Shown in pieces: positions 41,808 through 49,858 of a stretch of 64,000 bases of DNA; the stretch's first letter is position 1, and each line of letters starts with the position of its first letter. The position numbers and the translations under genes are program-made. This stretch comes from Marinobacter sp. C7 (GTDB lineage Bacteria > Pseudomonadota > Gammaproteobacteria > Pseudomonadales > Oleiphilaceae). The notes under the pieces were generated by a model that was given only the letters and a program-made list of their open reading frames with translations, made no database searches and had not been told where the DNA came from. The stretch spans positions 1 to 64,000 of the forward strand of contig NZ_JAKQZH010000002.1 of assembly GCF_022343555.1 (NCBI RefSeq). Direction: 5' to 3'.

Positions 41808-42140
41808 ATGACCCGCAAGATTTCCCGTACCATCATGGCCACACTGGCAGCTTGTCTGATGGCGTTTTCATCCGTCGGCCACGCCCAGGCCATCGATGAA
41901 ACACCCTCGGCCCTGGCCATGACCGGAGACGCGCTCTTTGTCCGCCCGGTGCTGTTCGCCACTACCATCATTGGCAGTGCAGTGTACCTGGTCTCCCTGC
42001 CATTCTCGGCGCTTGGCGGCAACGCCGGAGAAGCTGGAGAGGTACTGGTGGTTGGTCCGGCCAAGGCAACGTTCGTGCGCTGCCTGGGCTGCACCCGCAC
42101 TGGCAAGAAGCCGGAAACGGTCGAACAGACAGACAACTGA
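41808..42140 (+). CDS. Small exported or membrane protein of unknown function
   Basis: 110 residues. A signal-peptide-like N-terminus (MTRKISRTIMATLAACLMAF, probable cleavage after GHAQA) is followed by a hydrophobic segment, PVLFATTIIGSAVYLVSLPF, and a short conserved-looking tail with two cysteines in VRCLGCTR. The start is supported by CAGGAGA upstream. An intrinsic terminator follows. I recognise no named family. Comparable small proteins occur near mutM in pseudomonads, but function is unknown. Confidence 0.75.
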   Translation: MTRKISRTIMATLAACLMAFSSVGHAQAIDETPSALAMTGDALFVRPVLFATTIIGSAVYLVSLPFSALGGNAGEAGEVLVVGPAKATFVRCLGCTRTGKKPETVEQTDN

Positions 42141-42189
42141 TCCGCTCAGATCCGTACATTTCCGGCTTGTCATGGCCGGTGTTCTCCGG

Positions 42190-42224
42190 CAGCCTGAAGA
42201 AAATGTCTTCAGGCTGTTTTGTTT
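42190..42224 (+). terminator. Intrinsic terminator abutting the yrfG start codon
   Basis: CAGCCTGAAG and CTTCAGGCTG form a 10-bp stem around AAAATGT, followed by TTTTGTTT. The T-tract ends at 42224, one base before the yrfG ATG. Confidence 0.85.
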
Positions 42225-42914
42225 ATGGTGAACTGGTCTTCCGTTGAGACAGTGTTCCTCGATATGGATGGAACCCTACTCGACCTGCATTTCGACAATC
42301 ACTTCTGGCTCGAGCACCTGCCCCGGCGTTACGCCGAGCAGTTTGACCTGCACCCCCAGCAGGCCAGGGACACCCTGATTCCGATGATCATGGCCGAGCG
42401 CGGCTCCCTTAACTGGTACTGCACCGATTACTGGAGCGACAGGCTCTCCGTCGATATCACCGGGCTCAAGGCCGAGGTGGGTGACCGCATTGGTTTCCGT
42501 CCTCATGTCACCGACTTCCTGACGGCGCTCAAATCCGCAGGTCTGCAGTCCGTGATCGTTACCAACTGCCATCCGGACCCGCTGGCACTCAAGCTCGAGC
42601 GCACCGGCCTTGATCGTCATGTGGACGCCATAATCTCCAGCCACGAACTGGGAAAACCGAAGGAAGACCCCCGGTTCTGGCAGGAGCTGAATTCCGTCAC
42701 CTCTTACTCCGCTCCGGCCACGCTGATGGTGGACGACAGTTTCCCCGTTCTTGAGAGCGCCCGAACTGCAGGCATCGGCCAGTGTCTGGCCATCCTCGCG
42801 CCCGATAGCCGGCAACCGGCGCGGGAGCATCACCCGGACATTCCTGGCATTCACCACTTCGACGAAGTCCTGCCCTCACTTCGGCAACGACACCCCCTGC
42901 CATCCAGCCGGTGA
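42225..42914 (+). CDS. yrfG: HAD-family GMP/IMP nucleotidase YrfG
   Basis: 229 residues, haloacid dehalogenase superfamily. The nucleophile motif is VFLDMDGTLLDL near residue 12. SVIVTNCHPDPLALK supplies motif II, GKPKEDPRFW the lysine, and MVDDSFPV the acidic motif. The ATG at 42225 (MVNWSSVETV) matches the family start but has no ribosome site, because the upstream terminator hairpin occupies that space. It precedes hslR and hslO as in E. coli. Confidence 0.88.
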   Translation: MVNWSSVETVFLDMDGTLLDLHFDNHFWLEHLPRRYAEQFDLHPQQARDTLIPMIMAERGSLNWYCTDYWSDRLSVDITGLKAEVGDRIGFRPHVTDFLTALKSAGLQSVIVTNCHPDPLALKLERTGLDRHVDAIISSHELGKPKEDPRFWQELNSVTSYSAPATLMVDDSFPVLESARTAGIGQCLAILAPDSRQPAREHHPDIPGIHHFDEVLPSLRQRHPLPSSR

Positions 42915-42955
42915 GCCGGCTATAATTCGATCATACGCCCATCAGGTGAGGAGAC

Positions 42956-43363
42956 ATGACGGCGACCAACGCTGACGACCAGAAGGTACGACTCGACAAA
43001 TGGCTCTGGGCTGCCCGGTTCTACAAGACGCGCTCCCTGGCCAAGGAAGCCATCGAAGGCGGCAAGGTTCACTACAACAGCCAGCGCACCAAGCCGGGCA
43101 AGATCGTGGAGACCGGGGCAAAGCTGACACTGCGCCTTGGCTGGCAGGAAAAGATCGTAATCATCGATGACATCAGTGACCGTCGCCGGGGCGCACCCGA
43201 AGCCCAAAAGCTCTATCACGAAACCGAAGACAGCGTGAAACGTCGCGAGGAGCTTGCCTGGCAGCGCAAGACCATGCAGGCAGCGCAGCTGCCCCCCGCC
43301 CGCCGGCCCAACAAGAAGGACCGTCGGGATATCCGGCGTTTCCGCGAACAACACGGAATCTGA
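42956..43363 (+). CDS. hslR: Heat shock protein 15, ribosome-associated S4 protein
   Basis: 135 residues. An S4 RNA-binding domain (VRLDKWLWAARFYKTRSLAK near 11-30, then AIEGGKVHYNSQRTKPGKIV) is followed by a basic C-terminal tail ending RRDIRRFREQHGI. Hsp15 binds free 50S subunits carrying stalled nascent chains. A GTGAGGAG ribosome site precedes the ATG. It sits between yrfG (41 nt) and hslO (66 nt). Confidence 0.94.
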   Translation: MTATNADDQKVRLDKWLWAARFYKTRSLAKEAIEGGKVHYNSQRTKPGKIVETGAKLTLRLGWQEKIVIIDDISDRRRGAPEAQKLYHETEDSVKRREELAWQRKTMQAAQLPPARRPNKKDRRDIRRFREQHGI

Positions 43364-43429
43364 GTCCCGCCCGGGCGGGACCGACCAACCCCTTACCCCA
43401 TTCCAGCAGTCAATTTTCAGGAGACACAC

Positions 43430-44284
43430 ATGGCATCCCGTGACCAGTTCCAACGCTTTATCTTCGAGCACAGCCAGGTGCGGGGTGCCTGGGTCCAGCT
43501 GGGCGAAAGCTATCGGGAAATCGGTGGCCAGGCCCCCTACCCCGATTCGGTAAGAGAACTGCTGGGCGAATCATTGGTCGCGAGTGTCCTGATGAGTTCC
43601 TCCCTGAAGTTCGAGGGGACGCTGTCACTGCAGGCCCAGGGCGACGGCCCCATCAGCACCCTGATGGCAGAGTGCAGCCACGACCGTTATATCCGCGGTC
43701 TGGCCCGGTTCGACGAACACTCCATCCGAGAAGAGGATTTCAAGGCACTGCTCGGCGAGGGTCGAATGGCCATTACCATCACCCCGGCCACGGGCCAGCG
43801 CTATCAGGGTGTTGTCCCCCGCGAGGAAGACAGCCTGGCCGGCTGCCTGGAAGAGTATTTCGAGCGCTCGGAGCAGCTTGCCACCAGCCTGTTTCTGTTC
43901 GCCGACGAGAACGGCGCCGCGGGCCTGATGCTCCAGCGCCTGCCCGGCCATACCGAGGAAGACGATGACCTGTGGGAACGGGTGAACCATCTGGCGCGCA
44001 CCGTGGAGGCCGCCGAACTGCTGGAACTGGATAGCGAAACCCTGCTGCACCGGCTGTTCCACGAGGAAACGGTGCGTCTTTTTGATGCGGAACCGGTTGC
44101 CTTCCGCTGTAGCTGCTCCCGGGAACGAACCCTCGGCGCCCTGGAAGCGATTGGCAAGGAAGAGTGCTACAGCATTCTCGATGAACGGGGCGTAATCGAA
44201 ATGGATTGCCAGTTTTGTCATGCTCACTATCGTTTCGATAGAAATGACATTGATCACCTTTTCACCGGTCATACGTTACACTGA
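43430..44284 (+). CDS. hslO: Redox-regulated holdase chaperone Hsp33
   Basis: 284 residues. The C-terminal zinc redox switch is visible as CSCSRERTL near residues 224-232 and [10 protein letters not shown] near 258-267 (CxC...CxxC). The N-terminal holdase region includes [16 protein letters not shown]. Oxidation releases zinc and activates the chaperone. Start supported by CAGGAGA. Order hslR-hslO-pckA as in many gammaproteobacteria. Confidence 0.95.
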   Translation: MASRDQFQRFIFEHSQVRGAWVQLGESYREIGGQAPYPDSVRELLGESLVASVLMSSSLKFEGTLSLQAQGDGPISTLMAECSHDRYIRGLARFDEHSIREEDFKALLGEGRMAITITPATGQRYQGVVPREEDSLAGCLEEYFERSEQLATSLFLFADENGAAGLMLQRLPGHTEEDDDLWERVNHLARTVEAAELLELDSETLLHRLFHEETVRLFDAEPVAFRCSCSRERTLGALEAIGKEECYSILDERGVIEMDCQFCHAHYRFDRNDIDHLFTGHTLH

Positions 44285-44358
44285 GCACGCACTTGATTTG
44301 CCCGGAAGTCCCAGCTGGCGCGGCTTCCAGGGCAGTCGTTTTTTACCGGCGCGTCTGG

Positions 44359-44428
44359 CATAATAGCGCGCCTGAATTGACCCGATTGCTCAGATTTCCG
44401 TCAATTTTGGGGGGACGGCCTGAGCAAT
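44359..44428 (+). promoter_or_regulatory. pckA promoter -10 and structured 5' leader
   Basis: CATAAT at 44359-44364 is a good -10, with a poor -35 (TCGTTT) 17 nt upstream. The leader then forms a two-part stem: ATTGCTCAG (44385-44393) pairs with CTGAGCAAT (44420-44428), and inside it CCGTC pairs with GACGG. It ends 29 nt before the GTG start. No T-tract follows, so a translational or stability element is more likely than a terminator. Confidence 0.45.
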
Positions 44429-44457
44429 CACGAAGACATCCCGAGGGCGAGGTCGAA

Positions 44458-45993
44458 GTGAGCAACACTTATACTGATCTGAGTACAGCACGACTGGTCG
44501 AGCTGGCACTGGCACGTAACGAAGGCCAGCTGGCTTGTAACGGTTCACTGGTAGTCAAAACCGGTGATCGTACAGGCCGGTCTCCTATGGACCGCTTCAT
44601 CGTCGAGGAACCCAGCACCGCCGACGATATCCAGTGGGGGCCGATCAACCGTCCCTTCGACGCTGACAAGTTCGACGCCCTTTGGGACCGCGTTGAAGCC
44701 TATATCGCAGAAAAGGACCAGTTCGTCGCCCACGTGCACGTCGGCTCCGATCCCGAGCATTACCTGCCGGTGAAGATGACAACCGAGACCGCCTGGCAGA
44801 ACCTGTTCGGCCAGAACCTGTTCATCCGCCCGGACAGCTACAACCCGGCCGACAAGCAGGAATGGCAGATCCTCAACGCGGCGAACTTCGAGTGTGTGCC
44901 CGAGCGTGACGGCACCAACTCCGACGGTTGTGTGATCATCAACTTTGCCAAGCGCAAGGTACTGCTGGCGGGCATGCACTACGCCGGCGAAATGAAGAAA
45001 GCGATGTTCTCTGTCCAGAACTTCCTGCTGCCGGAAAAAGACGTGCTGCCGATGCACTGCTCCGCCAACGTCAGCGAGACCGGCGAAACCTGTCTGTTCT
45101 TCGGCCTGTCCGGCACCGGCAAGACCACCCTGTCCGCCGACCCGCATCGCTACCTGATTGGTGACGACGAGCACGGCTGGGGCACCGGCACCGTGTTCAA
45201 CATCGAGGGCGGTTGCTATGCCAAGTGCATCGACCTGAGCCAGAAGAACGAGCCGATCATCTGGGACGCCATCCGTTTCGGGGCCATCGTCGAGAACGTG
45301 GTAATCGACGAGGAAACCCGCGAACCGGATTACACCGACGTTTCCCTGACCGAAAACTCCCGGTGCGCCTACCCGCTGGAGCACGTAGAGAAGCGTGTCA
45401 TCGAGAACCGTGCCGGCGAGCCTTCGCACATCGTGTTCCTGACCTGTGACATGACCGGCGTCCTGCCGCCCGTGTCCATTCTGAACCGTGAAGCGGCGGC
45501 CTACCACTTCCTGAGTGGATACACTGCACTGGTGGGTTCCACCGAGATGGGCTCTTCCTCCAAGCTGAAGTCCACCTTCTCCACCTGCTTCGGCGCACCG
45601 TTCTTCCCGCGCCCGGCCGGCGTCTACGCCGAGCTGTTGATGAAGCGCATGGACGAGTTCGGCAGCAAGGTTTTCCTGGTCAACACCGGCTGGACCGGCG
45701 GTCCTTATGGTGAAGGCAGCCGTTTCAGCATCCCGACCACCCGCGCCATCATCGCCGCGATCCAGAACGGTGACCTGGACGATGTGGAAACCGAGCATCT
45801 GGATGCCCTGAACCTGGATATTCCCAAGCATGTGCCGGGCGTCGATACCGAACTGCTGAACCCACGCAAGACCTGGGTCAGCCCGGACTATTACGACGGC
45901 AAGGCCCAGGAACTGATTGGCCAGTTCGTCGACAATTTCAAGAAGTTCGACGTGGCCGACTCCATCGTGGAAGCTGGCCCGAAGCTGAGCTGA
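44458..45993 (+). CDS. pckA: Phosphoenolpyruvate carboxykinase (ATP)
   Basis: 511 residues. The kinase-1a loop [16 protein letters not shown] is near residues 218-233. [10 protein letters not shown], the kinase-2 GDDEHGWG and the oxaloacetate-binding [12 protein letters not shown] near residue 38 are present. It converts oxaloacetate and ATP to PEP, CO2 and ADP for gluconeogenesis, which suits growth on organic acids and lipids. I use the GTG at 44458 ([13 protein letters not shown]); an upstream extension would translate the promoter and leader. Confidence 0.96.
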   Translation: MSNTYTDLSTARLVELALARNEGQLACNGSLVVKTGDRTGRSPMDRFIVEEPSTADDIQWGPINRPFDADKFDALWDRVEAYIAEKDQFVAHVHVGSDPEHYLPVKMTTETAWQNLFGQNLFIRPDSYNPADKQEWQILNAANFECVPERDGTNSDGCVIINFAKRKVLLAGMHYAGEMKKAMFSVQNFLLPEKDVLPMHCSANVSETGETCLFFGLSGTGKTTLSADPHRYLIGDDEHGWGTGTVFNIEGGCYAKCIDLSQKNEPIIWDAIRFGAIVENVVIDEETREPDYTDVSLTENSRCAYPLEHVEKRVIENRAGEPSHIVFLTCDMTGVLPPVSILNREAAAYHFLSGYTALVGSTEMGSSSKLKSTFSTCFGAPFFPRPAGVYAELLMKRMDEFGSKVFLVNTGWTGGPYGEGSRFSIPTTRAIIAAIQNGDLDDVETEHLDALNLDIPKHVPGVDTELLNPRKTWVSPDYYDGKAQELIGQFVDNFKKFDVADSIVEAGPKLS

Positions 45994-46009
45994 GGTTCGA
46001 AGTGAACAT

Positions 46010-46039
46010 GGGGTCAGAAGAAAGCCTTTTTCTGACCCC
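46010..46039. repeat. 30-bp palindromic repeat, subtype A, copy 7
   Basis: GGGGTCAGAAGAAAG on the left and a slightly decayed right half ending TTTTTCTGACCCC. Begins 17 nt after the pckA stop. Confidence 0.8.
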
Positions 46040-46070
46040 GACTTCAAGCTCCGGGTTCGCGGAATGAAAA

Positions 46071-46100
46071 GGGGTCAGATGAATGCTTTCATCTGACCCC
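46071..46100. repeat. 30-bp palindromic repeat, subtype T, copy 8
   Basis: Arms GGGGTCAGATGAA and TTCATCTGACCCC with a near-perfect centre. As at 39337-39414, a subtype A copy precedes a subtype T copy. Confidence 0.88.
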
Positions 46101-46120
46101 GGCTTGAAGCTCCGGCTCCG

Positions 46121-46153
46121 AAAAGCGCCCTGCACACGCATGGCGCTTTTTTT
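46121..46153. terminator. Bidirectional intrinsic terminator between pckA and TRAP permease
   Basis: AAAAGCGCC and GGCGCTTTT pair around a 12-nt loop, with seven T residues on the right and four A on the left. It serves convergent pckA and the fused TRAP permease gene. Confidence 0.85.
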
Positions 46154-46164
46154 GTGCCCGGCGA

Positions 46165-48225
46165 TCAGGCGTAGAACAGCAGCGGCGCAAAGGCCACCAG
46201 CAGCAGGGATATGCCCATGGCAACCAGCGGCAGGATGATCCGCTCGTGACGCTGATAGAAGGTACCGGTTTCCTGCTGTGCCGCCGTGACCTCTGCCTCA
46301 CCCACTACCTGCCTTGTGAGCAGGTGGTTGAGTGCCACCGGCGGACTCAGATACCCCAGCTCAAAGGCGACCAGGGTAACCATCCAGAAATGAACGGGAT
46401 GGATGCCACTGGCGTAGGCAATACCGGCAACGGTGGCGGTGACAAGAATGACGGCGCCGAAGGCGTCCATGATCATACCCAGAACAACCAGCAGCACCAC
46501 CATCAGCAGCATTGCGGTCCAGGCACTGTCGAATGCCTGGGGAAAGCTCTGCATGATGTGGGAACGCTCGATCACACCACCAATACTGACCGAGAGCCCC
46601 AGCAACAGCAGCAGAGCCCCAATCTCAGCCGTTGTATCATTGGTGGCACCGCGGACGCTTCGCTCCAGCCCCTGATGATTGATTTCGCCGGAGGCTCTGC
46701 CCTTGCGGTTTTTCAGGCTGACGTGCTCGTACAAAAGGATGGCAAGCATGATCACCGGCAGCAACCGGGGTGCCGAGAATTCATCCATCGTTACATCCAG
46801 GGCAAATCGGTAGAACAGGACCACCACCGCCATCACGAGCACATAGGGAACCAGTGGTCTGAGCGCCTGGATCATCGCCGGGAACGCCTGTGAGGCTGGG
46901 GCAAGGTCGAATCGGCTCTGGCGGTTGACCGACAGGGCCACGACGGTGAACATGGCGGCCGTCAGCAGGAACACCCAGATTCCCCAACCGAAGAGCTCAT
47001 CGGTAGTGACTTCCCGGTTCAGATAGGCGATGACCACTACCAGCAGGCAGGGCCGCAGCACCACACCAAGCGACCCCGACATGGCAGTAGCGGCCAACGC
47101 CAACTGGCGTCTCGCCCCGGCAGCACGGAGTTCGCTGTAGATCACTGCCCCGGCGGCGATAACGAAAATGCCCGAGGCGCCGGTATAGGCGGTGGGTACC
47201 GCAGCCACCAGTACGGCAACGACCGCCAGCAATTCCGGTGGCATCCGCCAGGGCCGGAACACATTGAATACCAGGGTGGCCAGCCGGGTCTGCTTGAGCA
47301 TCATCCCTACCCAGACATACAGCCCCACGTTGAGAAACATATCCGCCAGCTCCATCATTTTGCCGAGGTAGATACCAATCCCCGAGGAATGGCCAATGAG
47401 GGCAAAATAGGTACCGGAGATCAGGCACATCACGGTATAGAGCGGCACTGCCAGCAAGGCCTTGTTCAGGTTGCCGCCATCCTGAAGGTCCCCCGGCACC
47501 CGGAACAGCCGGAAGAGACTGGCCAGCGTCAGAGCGGCAAAACCGGCAATCCACAGGTTGTGCAGCAGGAGCTCTTCACTGGAAACCAGGGTGTCCGAGC
47601 CGAGACTGGACTGCCGGAAGATCACACTGGAGCCCAGCAGCATGGCATTGGCAATGGTTTGCAGGGTGTGGGAAACGGTGTAATCGAGACGGGTTTCCAT
47701 GGCCCGCATGGCAATGTGATGACGGGTCAGGGTGGCGGTCACCGCGCACAGCATGACGAGTATCACCAGGATGTAACGCTGCGATTCCAGACCAAAGGCG
47801 ATTACATCGGCAACAAACAACTCAACGGCGCGGTAGGCTTTCACCCCCGGAGTCAGGTTATCCCTGAGATTCTGATAGTTCAGGTGGGCCGTCCTGCAGT
47901 CCGCGATCGATCGTTCGATCGCGAGCCGGACCTCGTCCGGGTCCTTTTCCGCTTCACCGAGCAACGCTGCCATCGGGTCGTCGCTGGCCGGCTCCTCTGC
48001 CATCTCGGCGGCCACCGCAGCCTCGATGTCCCGATCCGGATCGCACTCCGGAGCCACCGGGTCCATCCGAAGCTTGTAATAACCACTCCAAAGCTGCTCA
48101 CCGGTCTGGAGCATCCGGTTGTGGATATCACTGCTGGTGGAAAACAGCACCACCGCCAGCAGCAGCAAACATGCCGGCAATGACGAAAACCATTCCAGTC
48201 CGGTACGAAAACCAGCCTTGGCCAT
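46165..48225 (-). CDS. Fused DctQM-type TRAP transporter permease
   Basis: 686 residues, about 16 membrane helices. After helix 1 a roughly 110-residue hydrophilic, acidic loop (about 40-135, including SIADCRTAHLNYQNL) precedes a four-helix DctQ-like part and a DctM-like part. The DctM-like part has AAVPTAYTGASGIFVIAAGA, LGMIMDAFGAVILVTATVAG and FELGYLSPPVALNHLLTRQ. It forms an operon with the TatT-like lipoprotein 26 nt upstream. Such fused permeases go with TatT and TatP in TRAP-associated systems known from Treponema; substrate unknown, possibly hydrophobic. Confidence 0.82.
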   Translation of the reverse strand: MAKAGFRTGLEWFSSLPACLLLLAVVLFSTSSDIHNRMLQTGEQLWSGYYKLRMDPVAPECDPDRDIEAAVAAEMAEEPASDDPMAALLGEAEKDPDEVRLAIERSIADCRTAHLNYQNLRDNLTPGVKAYRAVELFVADVIAFGLESQRYILVILVMLCAVTATLTRHHIAMRAMETRLDYTVSHTLQTIANAMLLGSSVIFRQSSLGSDTLVSSEELLLHNLWIAGFAALTLASLFRLFRVPGDLQDGGNLNKALLAVPLYTVMCLISGTYFALIGHSSGIGIYLGKMMELADMFLNVGLYVWVGMMLKQTRLATLVFNVFRPWRMPPELLAVVAVLVAAVPTAYTGASGIFVIAAGAVIYSELRAAGARRQLALAATAMSGSLGVVLRPCLLVVVIAYLNREVTTDELFGWGIWVFLLTAAMFTVVALSVNRQSRFDLAPASQAFPAMIQALRPLVPYVLVMAVVVLFYRFALDVTMDEFSAPRLLPVIMLAILLYEHVSLKNRKGRASGEINHQGLERSVRGATNDTTAEIGALLLLLGLSVSIGGVIERSHIMQSFPQAFDSAWTAMLLMVVLLVVLGMIMDAFGAVILVTATVAGIAYASGIHPVHFWMVTLVAFELGYLSPPVALNHLLTRQVVGEAEVTAAQQETGTFYQRHERIILPLVAMGISLLLVAFAPLLFYA

Positions 48226-48251
48226 AACTAACTACCCCGGGAACCGATGGT

Positions 48252-49325
48252 TTACAGCAGATCGTCCAGATCCATGGTTTCAACCGCTTCCTGCCGGTCG
48301 TCCCAGAAGGTGCCGAGCTGACCAAGCGGAGTTCGGTGACCGGTGTTTTCCATCCAAAGCTGATCAGACATTGCCACAATCATGTTGGTAGCCATCGAAT
48401 CCACGAAGCGCCAGTCCTCATTGGCCGCGTCTTCCTCCAGCGATTCGGCGTGCTCCCGGATGACCTCCCTGAGCAGCTGCTGATCGCCCTTGTTGATCGC
48501 TGCAATGGCATGGAACACATGGGGCAGACGCACACCGGCATTTTCACCCTGTTCGTCGGCAATCTGCAGGCGTTCAAAGGCATCCTCGCCCTGCGGTTGG
48601 GCTCCGGGAACCATGGCCCATACCGTTGCCCTCAGTGCCATCGGCGTTCCCCACCATTTGTCGTTGTCGAGGCAGCCGGTGCCACGAGCCACGACCGACC
48701 CGATGTTGGCCGGCACGCCAATGGACGACGTCGACTGGATCTGGGCATTAAGCGCCTGCAGGCCTGACAGCAGACCAGCGAGATAGATGAACTCGTCCAT
48801 GTCATCGTCAAATGCGGGACACTCGCCGGTGCCCACTTCCCCATAGTGGGCATTGTGGTGCTGCCATGCCCGGAAGTAGCGCTCGGACGCCAGAACATAG
48901 GCGCGTTTCTGGCGAATCATGGCGTCCTCGGCCTCCTCCGCCTTCAATCCCTTAAGGGCCGCCAGTCCATCCAGTTCGTACTCGCGAGCCTGCTCCTCGG
49001 CGCAGCCACCGGCGGACAGGTACAGCATGACAGCAAGCTGATCCGGTTCATCGGTAACCCGGCCAAACGACATCAGCAGGGGCGCAGTGGCCTCGCTCAT
49101 GGCGCATCCCATGGCCAGATCCTGGGACTGCATCAGGTAGGGCACTGTGTGGTTGCGGGAAAACCCTTGCATGACATCCCCGGTGGTCTTGTACATCATG
49201 TGGTTGACCACGCCACAACCACTCAGCAGCGTGCCGGTCAGTGCAGCGGCAAACAGACCGCGAAGGCGGCCCGGGGACCGGCGGGAGTGACGACAGTGAC
49301 GACGGGAGTTCCGGAGATCGGTCAT
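48252..49325 (-). CDS. TatT-like TRAP-associated lipoprotein
   Basis: 357 residues. A very basic N-terminus (RRHCRHSRRSPGRLRG) and hydrophobic core end in the lipobox LLSGC near residue 37. The mature part is helical, TPR-like and acidic, with SQDLAMGCAMSEATAPLLMS and WWGTPMALRATVWAMV. TatT proteins assemble with a DctP-type protein and may bind hydrophobic ligands in the periplasm. The ATG at 49325 is chosen so that the signal peptide starts correctly. Co-transcribed with the fused permease. Confidence 0.75.
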   Translation of the reverse strand: MTDLRNSRRHCRHSRRSPGRLRGLFAAALTGTLLSGCGVVNHMMYKTTGDVMQGFSRNHTVPYLMQSQDLAMGCAMSEATAPLLMSFGRVTDEPDQLAVMLYLSAGGCAEEQAREYELDGLAALKGLKAEEAEDAMIRQKRAYVLASERYFRAWQHHNAHYGEVGTGECPAFDDDMDEFIYLAGLLSGLQALNAQIQSTSSIGVPANIGSVVARGTGCLDNDKWWGTPMALRATVWAMVPGAQPQGEDAFERLQIADEQGENAGVRLPHVFHAIAAINKGDQQLLREVIREHAESLEEDAANEDWRFVDSMATNMIVAMSDQLWMENTGHRTPLGQLGTFWDDRQEAVETMDLDDLL

Positions 49326-49346
49326 GGCTTCAATACCTGTCTGGTG

Positions 49347-49399
49347 TTCTTGTTCTGTATGTTCGGGTCGCGCCCGACCCAAATGTTACAAACTGTAAC
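49347..49399 (-). promoter_or_regulatory. CA motif and GTTACA dyad upstream of TatT-like gene
   Basis: On the minus strand AACAAGAA (49354-49347) lies about 22 nt before the ATG and matches AAnAAnAA. Further upstream a perfect dyad GTTACA-AAC-TGTAAC (49385-49399) is an operator candidate, and GGGTCG/CGACCC (49365-49380) can form a stem between them. Confidence 0.4.
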
Positions 49400-49489
49400 C
49401 GGGCGAAATTATGGCGCACTCCGCCCGATTTTTATGAGACCGGGGCCGCAAATGGCGGTATCAACCCGGACGCCAGAGGAGAGTCCGGT

Positions 49490-49518
49490 TTGCACAATCC
49501 ATCAGGAGCCACTATAGA
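49490..49518 (+). promoter_or_regulatory. Sigma70 promoter of HU gene
   Basis: TTGCAC (49490-49495), 17-nt spacer, TATAGA (49513-49518), about 35 nt before the HU ATG. The best-formed promoter on the plus strand of this window. Confidence 0.65.
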
Positions 49519-49552
49519 TTTCTGTCGACAACGACAATAAGAGGACTTTCCC

Positions 49553-49825
49553 ATGCGTAAACCTGAACTCGCTGCCGCCATCGCCGAACGCACCGGTATG
49601 ACCCGGGAGAAAGCCGGCGAAGTCATCGCCGCCTTCACCCATCAGGTATCCGCCGCTGCTGCCCGTGGCGAGGATGTCAGCCTCATTGGCTTCGGAACCT
49701 TCAACATCCGCAGTCGCGAGGCGCGGAACGGACGCAATCCCCAGACCGGGGCCTCGATCCAGATTCCCGCCAGCAAAACCGTGGGTTTCAAAGCAGGCAA
49801 AGCCCTCAAGGATGCAGTTCAGTAA
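49553..49825 (+). CDS. HU-family DNA-binding protein
   Basis: 90 residues, full-length HU fold. The DNA-binding arm is GRNPQTGASIQIPASKTVGF, and the core contains VSLIGFGTFNIRSREARNG near residues 43-61. It is a nucleoid-compacting protein. RBS AAGAGGAC precedes the ATG. It lies on the plus strand between two minus-strand TRAP genes. It may be an extra HU paralogue; hupA, hupB or a divergent form cannot be decided here. Confidence 0.92.
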   Translation: MRKPELAAAIAERTGMTREKAGEVIAAFTHQVSAAAARGEDVSLIGFGTFNIRSREARNGRNPQTGASIQIPASKTVGFKAGKALKDAVQ

Positions 49826-49833
49826 GGTGCGGC

Positions 49834-49852
49834 GGGCCCGCCCTGCGGGCCC
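49834..49852. terminator. GC-rich stem between HU and binding-protein gene
   Basis: GGGCCCG-CCCTG-CGGGCCC (7-bp stem) sits in the 33-nt gap between convergent genes. It lacks a T-tract; a weak or Rho-assisted terminator is possible. Confidence 0.4.
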
Positions 49853-49858
49853 TCGCAA

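Noticed and set aside
44545..46047. 500-codon open frame opposite pckA, running through a palindrome
   Set aside because: Antisense to an unmistakable pckA and has no recognisable motifs; the high GC content makes long antisense frames common here.
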